DNA from: Bradyrhizobium septentrionale
GTDB lineage: Bacteria > Pseudomonadota > Alphaproteobacteria > Rhizobiales > Xanthobacteraceae
Length of the DNA stretch: 64,000 nucleotides
Reading direction: 5' to 3'
Assembly (NCBI RefSeq): GCF_011516645.4
Contig: NZ_CP088285.1
Coordinates: 6,280,501 to 6,344,500, forward strand
The number at the start of each line of letters is the position of its first letter. Position 1 is the stretch's first letter. Positions 36,911 through 47,167 of the stretch are shown here, piece after piece. A model generated the notes under the pieces. The model had not been told where the DNA came from and did not search any database. It worked only from the letters and a program-made list of their open reading frames with translations. The position numbers and the translations under genes were made by a program.

Positions 36911-37408
36911 ATGACCAGGAAGCAACGGCGTTTGACATTGATCGGCTGCGCGCTCGTCGTGCTCGCGATCGCCGCAGGCCTGGTGCTGAACGCGCTGCGC
37001 GATTCCATCGTGTTCTTTTCGACGCCGTCGATGGTCGCCGAGAAGCATCTCGGGCCGGGCAAGCGTTTCCGCCTCGGCGGCCTGGTGGAGCAGGGCTCGC
37101 TCAAGCGCGGCGACAATCTCGCCGTGACCTTCACCGTTGCCGATGGCGGCGCGACGCTGCCGGTGGCCTATAAGGGCATCCTGCCGGATTTGTTCCGCGA
37201 AGGGCAGGGCGTGGTCGCGGAAGGCGCGCTCGATGCGGACGGCGTGTTCCGCGCCGACACCGTGCTTGCCAAGCATGACGAGACCTACATGCCGAAGGAC
37301 GTCGCCGACGCGCTGAAGAAGCAGGGCCACTGGAAGGACGATTACGGGGCCAAGCCGAACAGCATGCCGAGCGCCTCCGCGGCGCCGAACCAGGGAGCCA
37401 TGCGGTGA
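36911..37408 (+). CDS. ccmE: Haem chaperone CcmE (CycJ)
   Basis: CcmE carries haem covalently in the periplasm and hands it to CcmF. The protein has 165 residues: short basic cytoplasmic tail, membrane anchor at about 9-28, then an OB-fold. The haem-binding histidine is H122 in AKHDETYMP, with Y126 as axial ligand. [12 protein letters not shown] and [21 protein letters not shown] are family signatures. A gap of 59 bases after ccmI holds a palindromic repeat. The last codons overlap the ccmF start by 4 bases. Confidence 0.96.
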   Translation: MTRKQRRLTLIGCALVVLAIAAGLVLNALRDSIVFFSTPSMVAEKHLGPGKRFRLGGLVEQGSLKRGDNLAVTFTVADGGATLPVAYKGILPDLFREGQGVVAEGALDADGVFRADTVLAKHDETYMPKDVADALKKQGHWKDDYGAKPNSMPSASAAPNQGAMR

Positions 37409-39390
37409 TCGCCGAAAGCGGACATTACGCCCTCGTGCTCGCGCTGGGGCTGGCGCTGATCCAGTCCATCGTGCCGATCGTCGGCGCACGCTGGCGCGAT
37501 GCGGCGTTGATGAACGTCGCGCGCTCGACCGCGCTCGCCCAGTTGCTGTTCGTCGCGGCGTCGTTCGCAGCGCTGGTGACGCTGCACGTCACCTCGGATT
37601 TCTCGGTCGCCAATGTCTACGAGAATTCGCATTCGCTGAAGCCGTTGCTCTACAAGATCACCGGTGTGTGGGGAAACCATGAAGGATCGATGCTGCTGTG
37701 GGTGTCGATCCTGGCGCTGTTCGGCGGTCTCGTCGCAGCCTTCGGCAACAATCTGCCGCTGTCGCTGCGGGCGCATGTGCTGGCGGTGCAGGCCTGGGTC
37801 GCCAGCGCCTTCTATCTGTTCATCCTGATCACCTCGAACCCGTTCCTGCGCATCGCCAATCCGCCGCTCGAGGGGCGCGACCTCAATCCCGTGCTGCAGG
37901 ACATCGGCCTCGCGGTGCATCCGCCGATGCTCTATCTCGGCTATGTCGGCTTCTCGATCTCGTTTTCGTTCGCGGTGGCGGCGCTGCTGGAGGGGCGGAT
38001 CGACGCCGCCTGGGCGCGCTGGGTGCGGCCGTGGACGCTGATGGCGTGGATCTTCCTGACCCTCGGCATCGCGATGGGCTCCTACTGGGCCTATTACGAA
38101 CTCGGCTGGGGCGGCTGGTGGTTCTGGGATCCGGTCGAGAACGCCTCGCTGATGCCGTGGCTGGCCGGCACTGCGCTGTTGCATTCGGCGCTGGTGATGG
38201 AGAAGCGCAACGCGCTCAAGGTCTGGACCGTGCTGCTGTCGATCCTGACCTTCTCGCTGTCGCTGCTCGGCACCTTCCTGGTGCGCTCCGGCGTGCTGAC
38301 CTCGGTTCACGCCTTCGCCACCGATCCGACGCGCGGCGTGTTCATCCTGCTGATCCTGTTCGTCTTCATCGGCGGCAGCCTGTCGCTGTACGCCTGGCGC
38401 GCGCCGGCGCTGAAGCAGGGCGGGCTGTTCGCGCCGATCTCGCGCGAAGGTGCGCTGGTGCTCAACAATCTGCTGCTCACCACCGCCTGCGCGACCGTGT
38501 TCATCGGGACGCTGTATCCGCTGGCGCTTGAAGTGCTGACCGGCGAGAAGATCTCGGTCGGCGCGCCGTTCTTCAACTTTACCTTCGCGCCGCTGTTCGT
38601 GCCGCTGCTGCTCGCGGTGCCGTTCGGGCCGCTGCTGGCCTGGAAGCGCGGCGACCTGCTCGGCGCGGCGCAGCGGCTGATGGTCGCTGGGATCGCCGCG
38701 CTGGTTGCGATCGCGCTGGTCTGGGCGTGGACCTATGGCGGTGCGACGCTGGCGCCGCTCGCGATCGGGCTTGCCATGTTCGTCATAATGGGCGCGCTGT
38801 GCGATCTCGCCGAACGCGTCGCGCTGTTCCGGATTCCGCTGTCGCTCTCGCTGCGCCGTGCGCGGGGCCTGCCGCGTGCGACCTGGGGGACGGCCTTCGC
38901 GCATGCCGGCCTTGGTGTCGCGCTGATCGGGATCGTCTGCGAGACCACCTGGAACAGCGAATATATCGGTTCGATGAAGCCGGACGACGTCGCCCGCGTC
39001 GCCGGCTACGAATTGCGGCTCGACGGCGTGAACGCACGGCAGGGGCCGAACTTCCGCGAGATGGTCGCGCAATTCACCGTGACGCGTGACGGCGACAAGG
39101 TCAGCGTGATGACCCCGTCGAAGCGCAACTTCACGACCCGCGGCGCCTCGACCACGGAGGCCGCGCTGCTGACCCGCGGCGCCAGCCAGCTCTACATCTC
39201 GCTCGGCGATACCTCGGCCGACGGCGCCATCGCGGTGCGGATCTATCACAAGCCGCTGGTGCTGATGATCTGGTGGGGACCGGTGCTGATGGCCTTTGGC
39301 GGCATGCTGTCGCTGTCCGACCGCCGCTTGCGGGTCGGTGCGCCGAAACCGGCCACCAAGGCGGCGCGCGCATTGCAGGCGGCCGAATGA
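37405..39390 (+). CDS. ccmF: Haem lyase subunit CcmF (CycK)
   Basis: CcmF is the large membrane subunit of the cytochrome c haem lyase; it takes haem from CcmE and attaches it to the apoprotein. The protein has 661 residues and about 14-15 membrane helices, the usual size. The tryptophan-rich WWD signature is [19 protein letters not shown] near residue 235. Histidines in HEGSMLLWV and [12 protein letters not shown] are the haem b and WWD-haem ligand regions. GTG at 37405 overlaps the ccmE stop; the ccmH start overlaps its own stop, so three genes are translationally coupled. Confidence 0.97.
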   Translation: MIAESGHYALVLALGLALIQSIVPIVGARWRDAALMNVARSTALAQLLFVAASFAALVTLHVTSDFSVANVYENSHSLKPLLYKITGVWGNHEGSMLLWVSILALFGGLVAAFGNNLPLSLRAHVLAVQAWVASAFYLFILITSNPFLRIANPPLEGRDLNPVLQDIGLAVHPPMLYLGYVGFSISFSFAVAALLEGRIDAAWARWVRPWTLMAWIFLTLGIAMGSYWAYYELGWGGWWFWDPVENASLMPWLAGTALLHSALVMEKRNALKVWTVLLSILTFSLSLLGTFLVRSGVLTSVHAFATDPTRGVFILLILFVFIGGSLSLYAWRAPALKQGGLFAPISREGALVLNNLLLTTACATVFIGTLYPLALEVLTGEKISVGAPFFNFTFAPLFVPLLLAVPFGPLLAWKRGDLLGAAQRLMVAGIAALVAIALVWAWTYGGATLAPLAIGLAMFVIMGALCDLAERVALFRIPLSLSLRRARGLPRATWGTAFAHAGLGVALIGIVCETTWNSEYIGSMKPDDVARVAGYELRLDGVNARQGPNFREMVAQFTVTRDGDKVSVMTPSKRNFTTRGASTTEAALLTRGASQLYISLGDTSADGAIAVRIYHKPLVLMIWWGPVLMAFGGMLSLSDRRLRVGAPKPATKAARALQAAE

Positions 39391-39896
39391 TGCGGCCGCG
39401 CAACCTTGCAGCCGCCGTGCTTGCGGCGACCCTGATGCTCGGCGCGATGCCCGCCCGGGCCGTGCTGCCCGACGAGATCATGGCGGATCCGGCCAAGGAG
39501 GCGAGGGCGCGCGAGCTCTCCAGGGAACTGCGTTGCATGGTCTGCCAGAACCAGTCGATCGACGATTCGGAGGCGCCGCTGGCGCGCGACCTCCGCCTCC
39601 TGGTGCGCGAACGCATCGCGGCCGGCGACAGCGACCGCCAGGTGATCGATTTCCTGGTCGCCCGTTACGGCGAATTCGTGCTGCTGAAGCCGCGCCTCAA
39701 CGAGCATACGCTACTGCTGTGGCTGACCCCACCGCTGGCGCTGCTGCTGGGCGGTTTTGCGCTCTGGCGGCTCGGCCGGCGCAAAGCAAATCCGGCCGCC
39801 GGCGAGGGCGATTCCACCCCCGGATTGACCTCCGACGAGCAGGCCCGCCTGGAACGGCTCTTGGCGGCTGAATCCGGGCCGGACAGACCGGTTTAG
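39387..39896 (+). CDS. ccmH: Cytochrome c maturation protein CcmH (CycL)
   Basis: CcmH keeps the CXXCH cysteines of apocytochrome c reduced for haem ligation. The protein has 169 residues: signal or anchor at the N-terminus (LAAAVLAATLMLGAMPARA), then LRCMVCQNQSIDDSEAPLA with the redox cysteines C50 and C53, and a C-terminal membrane helix (LLLWLTPPLALLLGGFALW). The ATGA overlap at 39387-39390 with ccmF sets the start; a second ATG follows directly at 39390. It ends the operon. Confidence 0.96.
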   Translation: MMRPRNLAAAVLAATLMLGAMPARAVLPDEIMADPAKEARARELSRELRCMVCQNQSIDDSEAPLARDLRLLVRERIAAGDSDRQVIDFLVARYGEFVLLKPRLNEHTLLLWLTPPLALLLGGFALWRLGRRKANPAAGEGDSTPGLTSDEQARLERLLAAESGPDRPV

Positions 39897-40068
39897 TTCC
39901 CCGTTTTAAGCCCTTTATTTGCCTGCGCTATTCTGCCGCAGCAGCGGCCCGCTCAATTACAAAAGTTTAATTCCGCAGCCAGCGCGCCGTAAGGCTGATG
40001 ACCCCATGTTCAGACACATCAGGTGCTTGCCCCCGCACCAATGATTCTGGCCCTGGAGATTTCAGCCA

Positions 40069-41658
40069 ATGACCGAACGTCCCGACCTCTCGACCCTCCC
40101 GTCCTACAAGGCGCCGAAGCGCTCGCTGTTTTCTGCCCGCAAACTCGCGCTGATGGCGTCGGTCGTGGCCGGCCTCGGTGCCGCCACCTATGGCCTCAGC
40201 CCGTCGCACAATCCGGCCGACTTGTTCACGACGCCTGCGCACGCCCAGGTCAACAACGAGGTCCGCAAGGTCCAGCAGCCGGTCGGGTTTGCCGACATCG
40301 TCGAGCGCGTCAAGCCGTCGGTGATCTCGGTCAAGGTCAACATCAACGAGAAGGTCGCCAAGGACGACAGCAGCAACAATGACGACTCGCCGTTCCAGCC
40401 GGGTTCGCCGATGGAGCGCTTCTTCCGCCGCTTCGGCGGTCCGGATGGCTTGCCTCCGGGCCTGCGCGGTGGACCGCGCGGCGGCGGCCGGGCCGTGACC
40501 GGCCAGGGCTCCGGCTTCTTCATCTCGGCTGACGGCTTTGCCGTGACCAACAATCACGTCGTCGACGGCGCCGACAAGGTCGAAGTCACCACCGACGACG
40601 GCAAGACCTATTCCGCCAAGGTGATCGGCACCGATCCGCGCACCGACCTCGCGCTGATCAAGGTCGAGGGCGGCTCGAACTTCCAGTTTGCCAAGCTTTC
40701 CGACACCAAGCCGCGCATCGGCGATTGGGTGCTGGCGGTCGGCAATCCCTTCGGTCTCGGCGGCACCGTGACCGCGGGCATCGTCTCCGCCTCCGGCCGC
40801 GACATCGGCAATGGCCCGTATGACGATTTCATCCAGATCGATGCGCCCGTGAACAAGGGCAATTCGGGTGGCCCGGCGTTCGACGTGTCCGGTGAGGTGA
40901 TGGGCGTCAACACGGCGATCTACTCGCCGTCCGGCGGCAGCGTCGGCATCGCGTTCTCGATCCCGGCCGCGACCGTGAAGAGCGTCGTCGCCCAGCTGAA
41001 GGACAAGGGCTCGGTCAGCCGTGGCTGGATCGGCGTCCAGATCCAGCCGGTGACCTCCGACATCGCCGACAGCCTCGGCATGAAGAAGGCCGAAGGCGCG
41101 CTGGTTGCCGAACCGCAGGCCAACGGCCCCGCGGCCAAGGCCGGCATCGAGTCCGGTGACGTCATCACCGCCGTGAATGGCGAGCCGGTGAAGGATGCGC
41201 GCGAACTCGCCCGCACCATCGGCGGTCTCGCGCCAGGCAATGCCGTGAAGCTGAACGTGCTGCACAAGGGCCAGGACAAGACCATCAACCTCACGCTCGG
41301 CCAGTTGCCGAACACCCTGGAAGCCAAGGCTGACACCGACAACAGCGACAAGGGCAACTCGTCCCGCGGCACCGACGTGCCGAAATTGGGCCTCACCGTG
41401 GCGCCTGCCAACAGCGTGGCCGGTGCCGGCAAGGAAGGCGTGGTCGTGACCGAAGTCGATCCCAAGAGTGCCGCCGCCGAGCGGGGCTTCAAGGAAGGCG
41501 ACGTGATCCTCGAGGTCGCCGGCAAGTCGGTCGGCACCGCCGGCGAGGTGCGTGATGCGATCACCGCGGCGCGCAGTGACAGCAAGAACAGCGTTCTCAT
41601 GCGCGTGAAGAGCGGCGGTTCGTCGCGCTTTGTGGCAGTGCCGCTGGCCAAGGGATAA
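40069..41658 (+). CDS. degP: Periplasmic serine endoprotease DegP/HtrA
   Basis: A Do-family protease and chaperone for misfolded envelope proteins. The protein has 529 residues: an extended signal with hydrophobic core (ALMASVVAGLGAATYGL) and a PAHAQ cleavage site near residue 60, a trypsin-like domain with the triad H163 (NNHVVDG), D193 (RTDLALIK) and S266 (GNSGGPAF), then two PDZ domains (about 300-400 and 435-525). The Q-linker is glycine/arginine-rich near residues 125-145. GGAG lies 10 bases before the ATG. A two-component pair downstream suggests envelope-stress control, as is usual for this gene order. Confidence 0.95.
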   Translation: MTERPDLSTLPSYKAPKRSLFSARKLALMASVVAGLGAATYGLSPSHNPADLFTTPAHAQVNNEVRKVQQPVGFADIVERVKPSVISVKVNINEKVAKDDSSNNDDSPFQPGSPMERFFRRFGGPDGLPPGLRGGPRGGGRAVTGQGSGFFISADGFAVTNNHVVDGADKVEVTTDDGKTYSAKVIGTDPRTDLALIKVEGGSNFQFAKLSDTKPRIGDWVLAVGNPFGLGGTVTAGIVSASGRDIGNGPYDDFIQIDAPVNKGNSGGPAFDVSGEVMGVNTAIYSPSGGSVGIAFSIPAATVKSVVAQLKDKGSVSRGWIGVQIQPVTSDIADSLGMKKAEGALVAEPQANGPAAKAGIESGDVITAVNGEPVKDARELARTIGGLAPGNAVKLNVLHKGQDKTINLTLGQLPNTLEAKADTDNSDKGNSSRGTDVPKLGLTVAPANSVAGAGKEGVVVTEVDPKSAAAERGFKEGDVILEVAGKSVGTAGEVRDAITAARSDSKNSVLMRVKSGGSSRFVAVPLAKG

Positions 41659-41903
41659 CTATCTATGAGTTGGAAAGTGTCGCCGGCATCAGTCGCCCCC
41701 GCCGACGGCGCTTTCCGGGGGGCGGGCCCCTTGCTCGCTCCCTATGTTGCCTTTCGATGGAATATGCCCCCCTCCGTCGGAAGGTCTCAGGGCGGTGAGG
41801 TCCCCCAGCTTCACCGCCCACTTTTCTCTAACAATTCGAGATTATGCGCGGTCGTCTTGCATGTGCAGGCCGGCCGCGCCATGCTGACAGAGGGCCAATT
41901 CCC

Positions 41904-42605
41904 GTGACTGCAACCGCTCCGCAAATGCGCATCCTGATCATCGAAGACGACCGCGAGTCAGCCGACTATCTGGTCAAGGCATTCCGCGAAGTCGGCTATA
42001 TCGCCGATCTCGCCGCCGACGGCGAGGAAGGGCTGTCGATGGCCGACACCGGTGATTACGACGTGCTGGTTGTGGACCGCATGCTGCCGAAGCGGGACGG
42101 CCTCTCGCTGATCGGCATTCTGCGCGACAAGGGTAACCGGACCCCGGTCCTGATCCTCTCGGCGCTCGGCCAGGTCGATGACCGCATCAAGGGCCTGCGC
42201 GCCGGCGGCGACGACTATCTGCCAAAGCCCTATTCCTTCGCCGAGCTGCTGGCGCGCGTCGAGGTGCTGTCGCGGCGCAATGTCGGGCCGGCCGAGGAGA
42301 CCACCTATAAGGTCGGCGATCTCGAGCTCGATCGGCTGTCGCATCGCGTCGCCCGCGGCAAGGATGAGCTGACCTTGCAGCCGCGCGAATTCCGCCTGCT
42401 CGAATATCTGATGAAGCACGCAGGGCAGGTGGTGACGCGCACGATGCTGCTTGAGAACGTCTGGGATTATCATTTCGATCCGCAGACCAACGTCATCGAC
42501 GTGCACATTTCGCGGCTGCGCTCCAAGATCGACAAGGGCTTTGAGCGGCCGCTGCTGCACACGATCCGCGGCGCGGGGTATATGATCCGTGACGGCATCA
42601 GGTAG
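41904..42605 (+). CDS. OmpR-family response regulator
   Basis: The protein has 233 residues. The receiver carries EDDRES, phosphoacceptor D58 in VLVVDRMLPKRDG, and the lysine in LPKPYSF; the winged-helix domain includes LTLQPREFRLLEYLMKHAG and DPQTNVIDVHISRLRSKID. GTG at 41904 has GAGGG nine bases upstream; ATG at 41925 lacks a ribosome binding site. The kinase gene starts 3 bases after the stop, so they are cotranscribed. The order degP-regulator-kinase-glnE is conserved in rhizobia as far as I know. The gap before it (245 bases after degP) likely holds the promoter. Confidence 0.92.
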   Translation: MTATAPQMRILIIEDDRESADYLVKAFREVGYIADLAADGEEGLSMADTGDYDVLVVDRMLPKRDGLSLIGILRDKGNRTPVLILSALGQVDDRIKGLRAGGDDYLPKPYSFAELLARVEVLSRRNVGPAEETTYKVGDLELDRLSHRVARGKDELTLQPREFRLLEYLMKHAGQVVTRTMLLENVWDYHFDPQTNVIDVHISRLRSKIDKGFERPLLHTIRGAGYMIRDGIR

Positions 42606-42608
42606 ATC

Positions 42609-44063
42609 GTGACCGCCTTCGGCAAACTGATCCGGACCACGGCGTTTCGGCTGACGCTGGTCTATTTGTTCCTGTTCGCGCTGTTTGCCGCCTCGCTGCT
42701 GGCGTATTTCGCCTGGAACACGCGGCGGCTGATCACCGAGCAGATCACGACGACCGTCAACGTCGAGATCGGCGAGATCACTGCCATCTATAACCGTCGC
42801 GGCCTGCACGGCCTGCTGACCACCATGGGCAACCGCGCGCTGCGGCCGGGCGCCAATCTCTATCTCTTGACGGCGCCGAACGGGCAGGCGCTGGCCGGCA
42901 ATGTCGGCTCGCTGGCGCCGGGCGTAATGAGCCTCCAGGGCTGGAGCGAGACCGCCTATCGCCGGTTCGACGACCAGGACAACACCGATCACCGCGCGCT
43001 GGTGCGGGTCACCGAGATGGACAACGGCTTTCGCCTCCTGGTCGGGCGCGACCTCGAGGAGCGGCGGCGGATGTTCGGCATCGTCGCCAAGGCCGCGCAA
43101 TGGTCGATCCTCGTCGTTGTCGTGCTCGGTATCGGCGGCGGCATCTTCGTCGCCCGCCGCGTGCTGCGCCGGATCGACGCCATGACCGGCACCACCAAAC
43201 GCATCATGGCGGGCGATCTGTCCGGCCGGCTGCCGGTCGGCCGCAGCGGCGACGAGCTCGACCGCCTCGCGGAAAATCTCAACGCCATGCTCGAGCGCAT
43301 CGAGGCGCTGATGACGGGGCTGAAGGAGGTCTCCGACAACATCGCCCACGACCTCAAGACGCCGCTGACACGGCTGCGCAACCGCGCCGAGGAGGCGCTG
43401 GCGCGGTCGGGGAGCGAGGCCGACTATCGCGCGGCGCTGGAACGGACCATCGAGGAGTCCGACGGGCTGATCCGTACCTTCAACGCCCTGTTGATGATCG
43501 CGCGTGCCGAGTCCGGCCAGGCGCGCGGCAACATGGACGATTTCGACGGCGCCGACGTCGCCAACGGCATCCACGAATTGTACGAGCCGCTGGCCGAGGA
43601 CGACGGCATGACGCTGCAGGTCAAGACCATGCCGGCGCCAATTCACGGCAACCGCGAATTGATCAGCCAGGCGGTGGCCAATCTGGTCGAGAACGCCATC
43701 AAATATGGCAAGCCGGACGCGGGTGTTGAGCCGCTGAAGGCGGATGCGCGGGAGATCCTGATCGAGGCGCGGCGCGCGGGCGATCAGGTCCTGCTCAGCG
43801 TCACCGACCACGGTCCGGGCATCCCCGAGGGCGACCGCAAGCATGCGGTGGAGCGCTTCGTCCGGCTTGAGGCGAGCCGCACCCTGCCTGGTTCCGGGCT
43901 CGGCCTCAGCCTGGCCTCGGCGGTTGCCACGCTCCACGGCGGCGAGCTGCGGCTCGGTGACGCCCATCCGGGGCTGGTGGCGACCCTGGTGCTGCCGGCG
44001 CGGGCGGGCGGCAGTGACAGGCTTGCGGCTCAAACGCAGGATGTGCCACAGAAGGCGGCATGA
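42609..44063 (+). CDS. Membrane sensor histidine kinase
   Basis: The protein has 484 residues. Membrane segments at about 15-35 and 163-182 flank a periplasmic sensor of about 125 residues; a HAMP domain follows (LRRIDAMTGTTKRIMAGDLSGRLPV). H247 in VSDNIAHDLKTPLTRLRNR is the phosphoacceptor; NLVENAIKYG, DHGPGIPEGDR and GSGLGLSLA form the ATP site. The GTG start lies 3 bases after the regulator stop; its end overlaps glnE by 4 bases (ATGA). Expected to phosphorylate the adjacent regulator; signal unknown. Confidence 0.92.
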   Translation: MTAFGKLIRTTAFRLTLVYLFLFALFAASLLAYFAWNTRRLITEQITTTVNVEIGEITAIYNRRGLHGLLTTMGNRALRPGANLYLLTAPNGQALAGNVGSLAPGVMSLQGWSETAYRRFDDQDNTDHRALVRVTEMDNGFRLLVGRDLEERRRMFGIVAKAAQWSILVVVVLGIGGGIFVARRVLRRIDAMTGTTKRIMAGDLSGRLPVGRSGDELDRLAENLNAMLERIEALMTGLKEVSDNIAHDLKTPLTRLRNRAEEALARSGSEADYRAALERTIEESDGLIRTFNALLMIARAESGQARGNMDDFDGADVANGIHELYEPLAEDDGMTLQVKTMPAPIHGNRELISQAVANLVENAIKYGKPDAGVEPLKADAREILIEARRAGDQVLLSVTDHGPGIPEGDRKHAVERFVRLEASRTLPGSGLGLSLASAVATLHGGELRLGDAHPGLVATLVLPARAGGSDRLAAQTQDVPQKAA

Positions 44064-47026
44064 ATGCCGCCGCGCCGGGAAACGCGGATCGACATCGTCT
44101 GGCCGCGCGGTTCGCGGCCGGACCACATGTCGCCGTTTCCGTATCCGCCGATCAGCGTCTGACCGACTGGTTCGCCGAGCTCGAGCCGGCGCAATCGGCC
44201 GCGCTCGCGGCGCTGCTGGAGCATCCGTTCGCGCGGGACATCCTGCGCGGCATCGCCGAGTTCTCGCCATATCTGTTCGAGCTCGCGCGCACTGACGCCG
44301 CGCGGCTGATCCGGATCCTGTCATGCAACCCGGAGTCGCATCTTGCCGACCTGATCGAGACCAATTCGCGCGAGGTGCTCGCCGCCGGCAGCGAGGCCGA
44401 CGTGATGCATCTGCTTCGCCGTATGAAGGCGGAGGCCGCGCTGATGATCGCGCTGTGCGACATCGGCGGCGTCTGGCCGGTGATGCGGGTGACCGCGGCG
44501 CTGACCGACATCGCGGTGACTTCAGTGCAGTCGGCGCTGCGATATTTGTTCCGGCAGGAAATCGCCCGCGGCCGGATGACCGCCGTCGATCCCGAGCATC
44601 CTGAAGTAGGTTCAGGCCTGATCGTGCTCGCGATGGGCAAGATGGGCGCGGGCGAACTGAATTATTCCAGCGATATCGACCTGATCGTGTTCTTCGATCG
44701 CGCGGCCGCCACCTCGCTTGCCGAGGATATCGAGCCGCAGCCGTTCTATGTGCGCGTCACCCAGGCGATGGCGCGGATGCTGCAGCAGCGCTCGGGCGAG
44801 GGCTACGTCTTCCGGGTCGATCTCCGGCTGCGCCCGGACCCGGCTTCGACCCAGGTCGCGATCTCGACCGACGCAGCGCTGCATTATTACGAGCGCGAGG
44901 GACGCACCTGGGAGCGCGCCGCGATGATCAAGGCGCGGCCCTGCGCCGGCGACCCCAAGGCCGGCGATGCGTTGATCGCCGAGCTGGCGCCCTTCGTCTG
45001 GCGCAAGCATCTGGATTTTGCCGCGCTGACCGACGTCCACGACATGAAGCGGCAGATGCAGACCTATCGCGGCCAGAGCGAGATCTCGGTCGAGGGCCAC
45101 AACGTCAAGGTCGGCCGCGGCGGCATCCGCGAGATCGAGTTCTTCGCCCAGACTCAGCAGCTGATCGCCGGCGGCCGCCATCCGGATCTGCGGGTGCGGC
45201 CGACTCTGGAGGCGCTCAATGTGCTCGCCGACAGCAACTGGATCACCTTCGAGGCGCGCGACGAGCTGACGACGGCCTACGAATTCCTGCGCCGGGTCGA
45301 GCACCGGCTGCAGATGATCGCCGACGAGCAGACCCACTCGCTGCCCGAGGAGCCGGAAGCCGTCGAGCGCTTCGCGCATTTCTTCGGTTACGAGAATCGC
45401 GAGGCTTTTGCCAAGGACCTGCTCGGCCAGCTCAAGATCGTGCAGAACCACTACGGCAAGCTGTTCGAGGGTGACGATCCGACCGGCACAGCGAAGCTGC
45501 CGGATATCGACTACGGTGCTGGCCCCGAAGACGCCCGCCTGATCGAACATCTGGCCCATCTCGGGTTCAAGAAGCCCATCGCGGTCGCCGGCACCGTGCA
45601 GCAGTGGATCGCCGGCGACTATCGCGCGTTGCGCGTGGAGGCGACGCGCGCGGCGTTCCTCGAGTTCATTCCGGACCTGATCAACGGTCTCGCCGATGCC
45701 GAGGAGCCGGACGATGCCGTGGCGGCGTTCGACCGCTTCCTCGGCGCGCTGCAGCGGGGCGGGCGGCTGATCTCGCTGCTCAGCCAGAACCGCGACTTCG
45801 TTGCGCTGGTGGCGCTGATCCTTGGTGCTGCGCCGCGGCTCGGCGACATGCTGGCGCGGCAGCCGCAGATCATGGACGGCCTGGTCGATCCGCGCTTCTT
45901 CGGCGCGATGCCGGACAAGAAGGAGTTGTCGGAGCGGCTTGCCGCCACGCTGCAGGATGCGTCGTCCTACGAGGATTTCCTCGACCGCCTCCGCCTGTTC
46001 GGCCAGGAGAGCCTGTTCCTGATCGGCACGCGGATCCTGTCAGGCACGGTGTCTGCGCAGCACGCCAGCACGGCTTTCGCCGACGTCGCCGAGGGCATCG
46101 TGCACACCGTGCACGGCCTCGTCACCGACCAGTTCGCCGCGCAATATGGCCGGATCAAGCGGCAGGAAACCGCGATCATCGCGATGGGCCGGCTCGGCAG
46201 CCGCGAGATGACGGCGTCCTCCGACCTCGACTTGATCCTGCTCTACGATTTCGACAGCGAGGCGCCGGATTCCGACGGCGAGCGCTCGCTGCACGGCGCG
46301 CAGTATTTTGCCCGCTTCACCCAGCGCCTGATCAGCGCCTTCACGACCCGCACCAATTACGGCGTGCTCTACGAGGTCGACATGCGGCTGCGCCCGTCCG
46401 GCCGCGCCGGCCCGGTCGCCTCGCGGATCGATGCCTTCGCCGACTACCAGGAGCGCGAGGCCTGGACCTGGGAGCACATGGCGCTGACGCGCGCACGCGT
46501 GATCTCGTCGTCGCCTGCATTCCGCGAGCAGATCGAGGCGATCATTCGCCGCGTGCTGACCCGGCCGCGCGATGCGGCATCGACTGCGGCCGACGTCGCC
46601 GACATGCGGCGGGCGATCGCGCTGGAGAAGGGCGAGGACGATGTCTGGGATCTCAAGCTCGCCGCCGGCGGGCTCGTCGACATCGATTTCATCGCGCAAT
46701 ATCTCCAGCTCGCGCATGCCTCGGTGAAGCCGGAAATCCTCAGCGTCTCGACGCTGCAGGTGCTCGAGCATGCCGCCAGGCTCGGCCTGCTCGGCCAGTC
46801 CGAGGCCGAGATATTGCGCTCGGCGGCGCGGCTCTATCACGATCTGACGCAGATCCTGCGACTTTGCGTCACCGGCAAGTTCAATCCGGAGACCGCGGGC
46901 GAGGACCTGCGGCGCGTGATGGCGCGGGCCGGCGACGCGCCGGATTTCTCCGCGCTGGAAGCGCGCCTGCGCGAGACCCAAAGCGAGGTGCGCCGCGTCT
47001 TCAACGCGATGGTGGGTGGCGGCTAA
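44060..47026 (+). CDS. glnE: Glutamine synthetase adenylyltransferase/adenylyl-removing enzyme
   Basis: GlnE reversibly adenylylates glutamine synthetase in response to PII and glutamine. The 988 residues are the usual length. Two nucleotidyltransferase domains are visible: the N-terminal deadenylylase site MGAGELNYSSDIDLIVFFD near residue 195-213, and the C-terminal adenylylase site LGSREMTASSDLDLILLYDFD near residue 712-732. GRGGIREIEFFAQ and GGLVDIDFIAQYLQ are the family repeats. Translational coupling to the kinase gene links nitrogen-enzyme control to the operon expressing the two-component pair. A dispersed repeat follows 10 bases after the stop. Confidence 0.97.
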   Translation: MNAAAPGNADRHRLAARFAAGPHVAVSVSADQRLTDWFAELEPAQSAALAALLEHPFARDILRGIAEFSPYLFELARTDAARLIRILSCNPESHLADLIETNSREVLAAGSEADVMHLLRRMKAEAALMIALCDIGGVWPVMRVTAALTDIAVTSVQSALRYLFRQEIARGRMTAVDPEHPEVGSGLIVLAMGKMGAGELNYSSDIDLIVFFDRAAATSLAEDIEPQPFYVRVTQAMARMLQQRSGEGYVFRVDLRLRPDPASTQVAISTDAALHYYEREGRTWERAAMIKARPCAGDPKAGDALIAELAPFVWRKHLDFAALTDVHDMKRQMQTYRGQSEISVEGHNVKVGRGGIREIEFFAQTQQLIAGGRHPDLRVRPTLEALNVLADSNWITFEARDELTTAYEFLRRVEHRLQMIADEQTHSLPEEPEAVERFAHFFGYENREAFAKDLLGQLKIVQNHYGKLFEGDDPTGTAKLPDIDYGAGPEDARLIEHLAHLGFKKPIAVAGTVQQWIAGDYRALRVEATRAAFLEFIPDLINGLADAEEPDDAVAAFDRFLGALQRGGRLISLLSQNRDFVALVALILGAAPRLGDMLARQPQIMDGLVDPRFFGAMPDKKELSERLAATLQDASSYEDFLDRLRLFGQESLFLIGTRILSGTVSAQHASTAFADVAEGIVHTVHGLVTDQFAAQYGRIKRQETAIIAMGRLGSREMTASSDLDLILLYDFDSEAPDSDGERSLHGAQYFARFTQRLISAFTTRTNYGVLYEVDMRLRPSGRAGPVASRIDAFADYQEREAWTWEHMALTRARVISSSPAFREQIEAIIRRVLTRPRDAASTAADVADMRRAIALEKGEDDVWDLKLAAGGLVDIDFIAQYLQLAHASVKPEILSVSTLQVLEHAARLGLLGQSEAEILRSAARLYHDLTQILRLCVTGKFNPETAGEDLRRVMARAGDAPDFSALEARLRETQSEVRRVFNAMVGGG

Positions 47027-47035
47027 CTCTCGACC

Positions 47036-47139
47036 CGTCATCCTGAGGAGCCGCGTAGCGGCGTCTCGAAGGATGCACGGCCACAGTCGGGCCGTCGACC
47101 CTTCGAGACGGCCGCGTTGCGGCCTCCTCAGGGTGACGG
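47036..47139. repeat. 104-base dispersed palindromic repeat, copy 1
   Basis: CGTCATCCTGAGGAGCCGC at one end and GGCCTCCTCAGGGTGACG at the other pair as inverted arms; inner arms GCGTCTCGAAGGATG and CCCTTCGAGACGGC also pair. The element lies between the convergent glnE and fdsD stops and could act as a bidirectional terminator. A second near-identical copy is at 62588-62692. Confidence 0.9.
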
Positions 47140-47167
47140 TGAGGGAGCTAAGCCGCTTCCAATACCG

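Noticed and set aside
37342..39249. A 635-codon - strand frame opposite ccmF
   Set aside because: Rich in arginine, glutamine and glutamate as expected for the complement of hydrophobic codons; ccmF is certain from motifs and operon overlaps.
41958..44324. A 788-codon open frame on the - strand opposite the two-component pair
   Set aside because: It spans parts of three clear genes (regulator, kinase, glnE) and its translation is low-complexity and arginine/alanine-rich.
47036..47139. Possible CRISPR-like or tRNA-like structure from strong base pairing
   Set aside because: There is no repeat-spacer periodicity, and the folding is a simple two-hairpin palindrome matching another intergenic copy; no tRNA cloverleaf is present.
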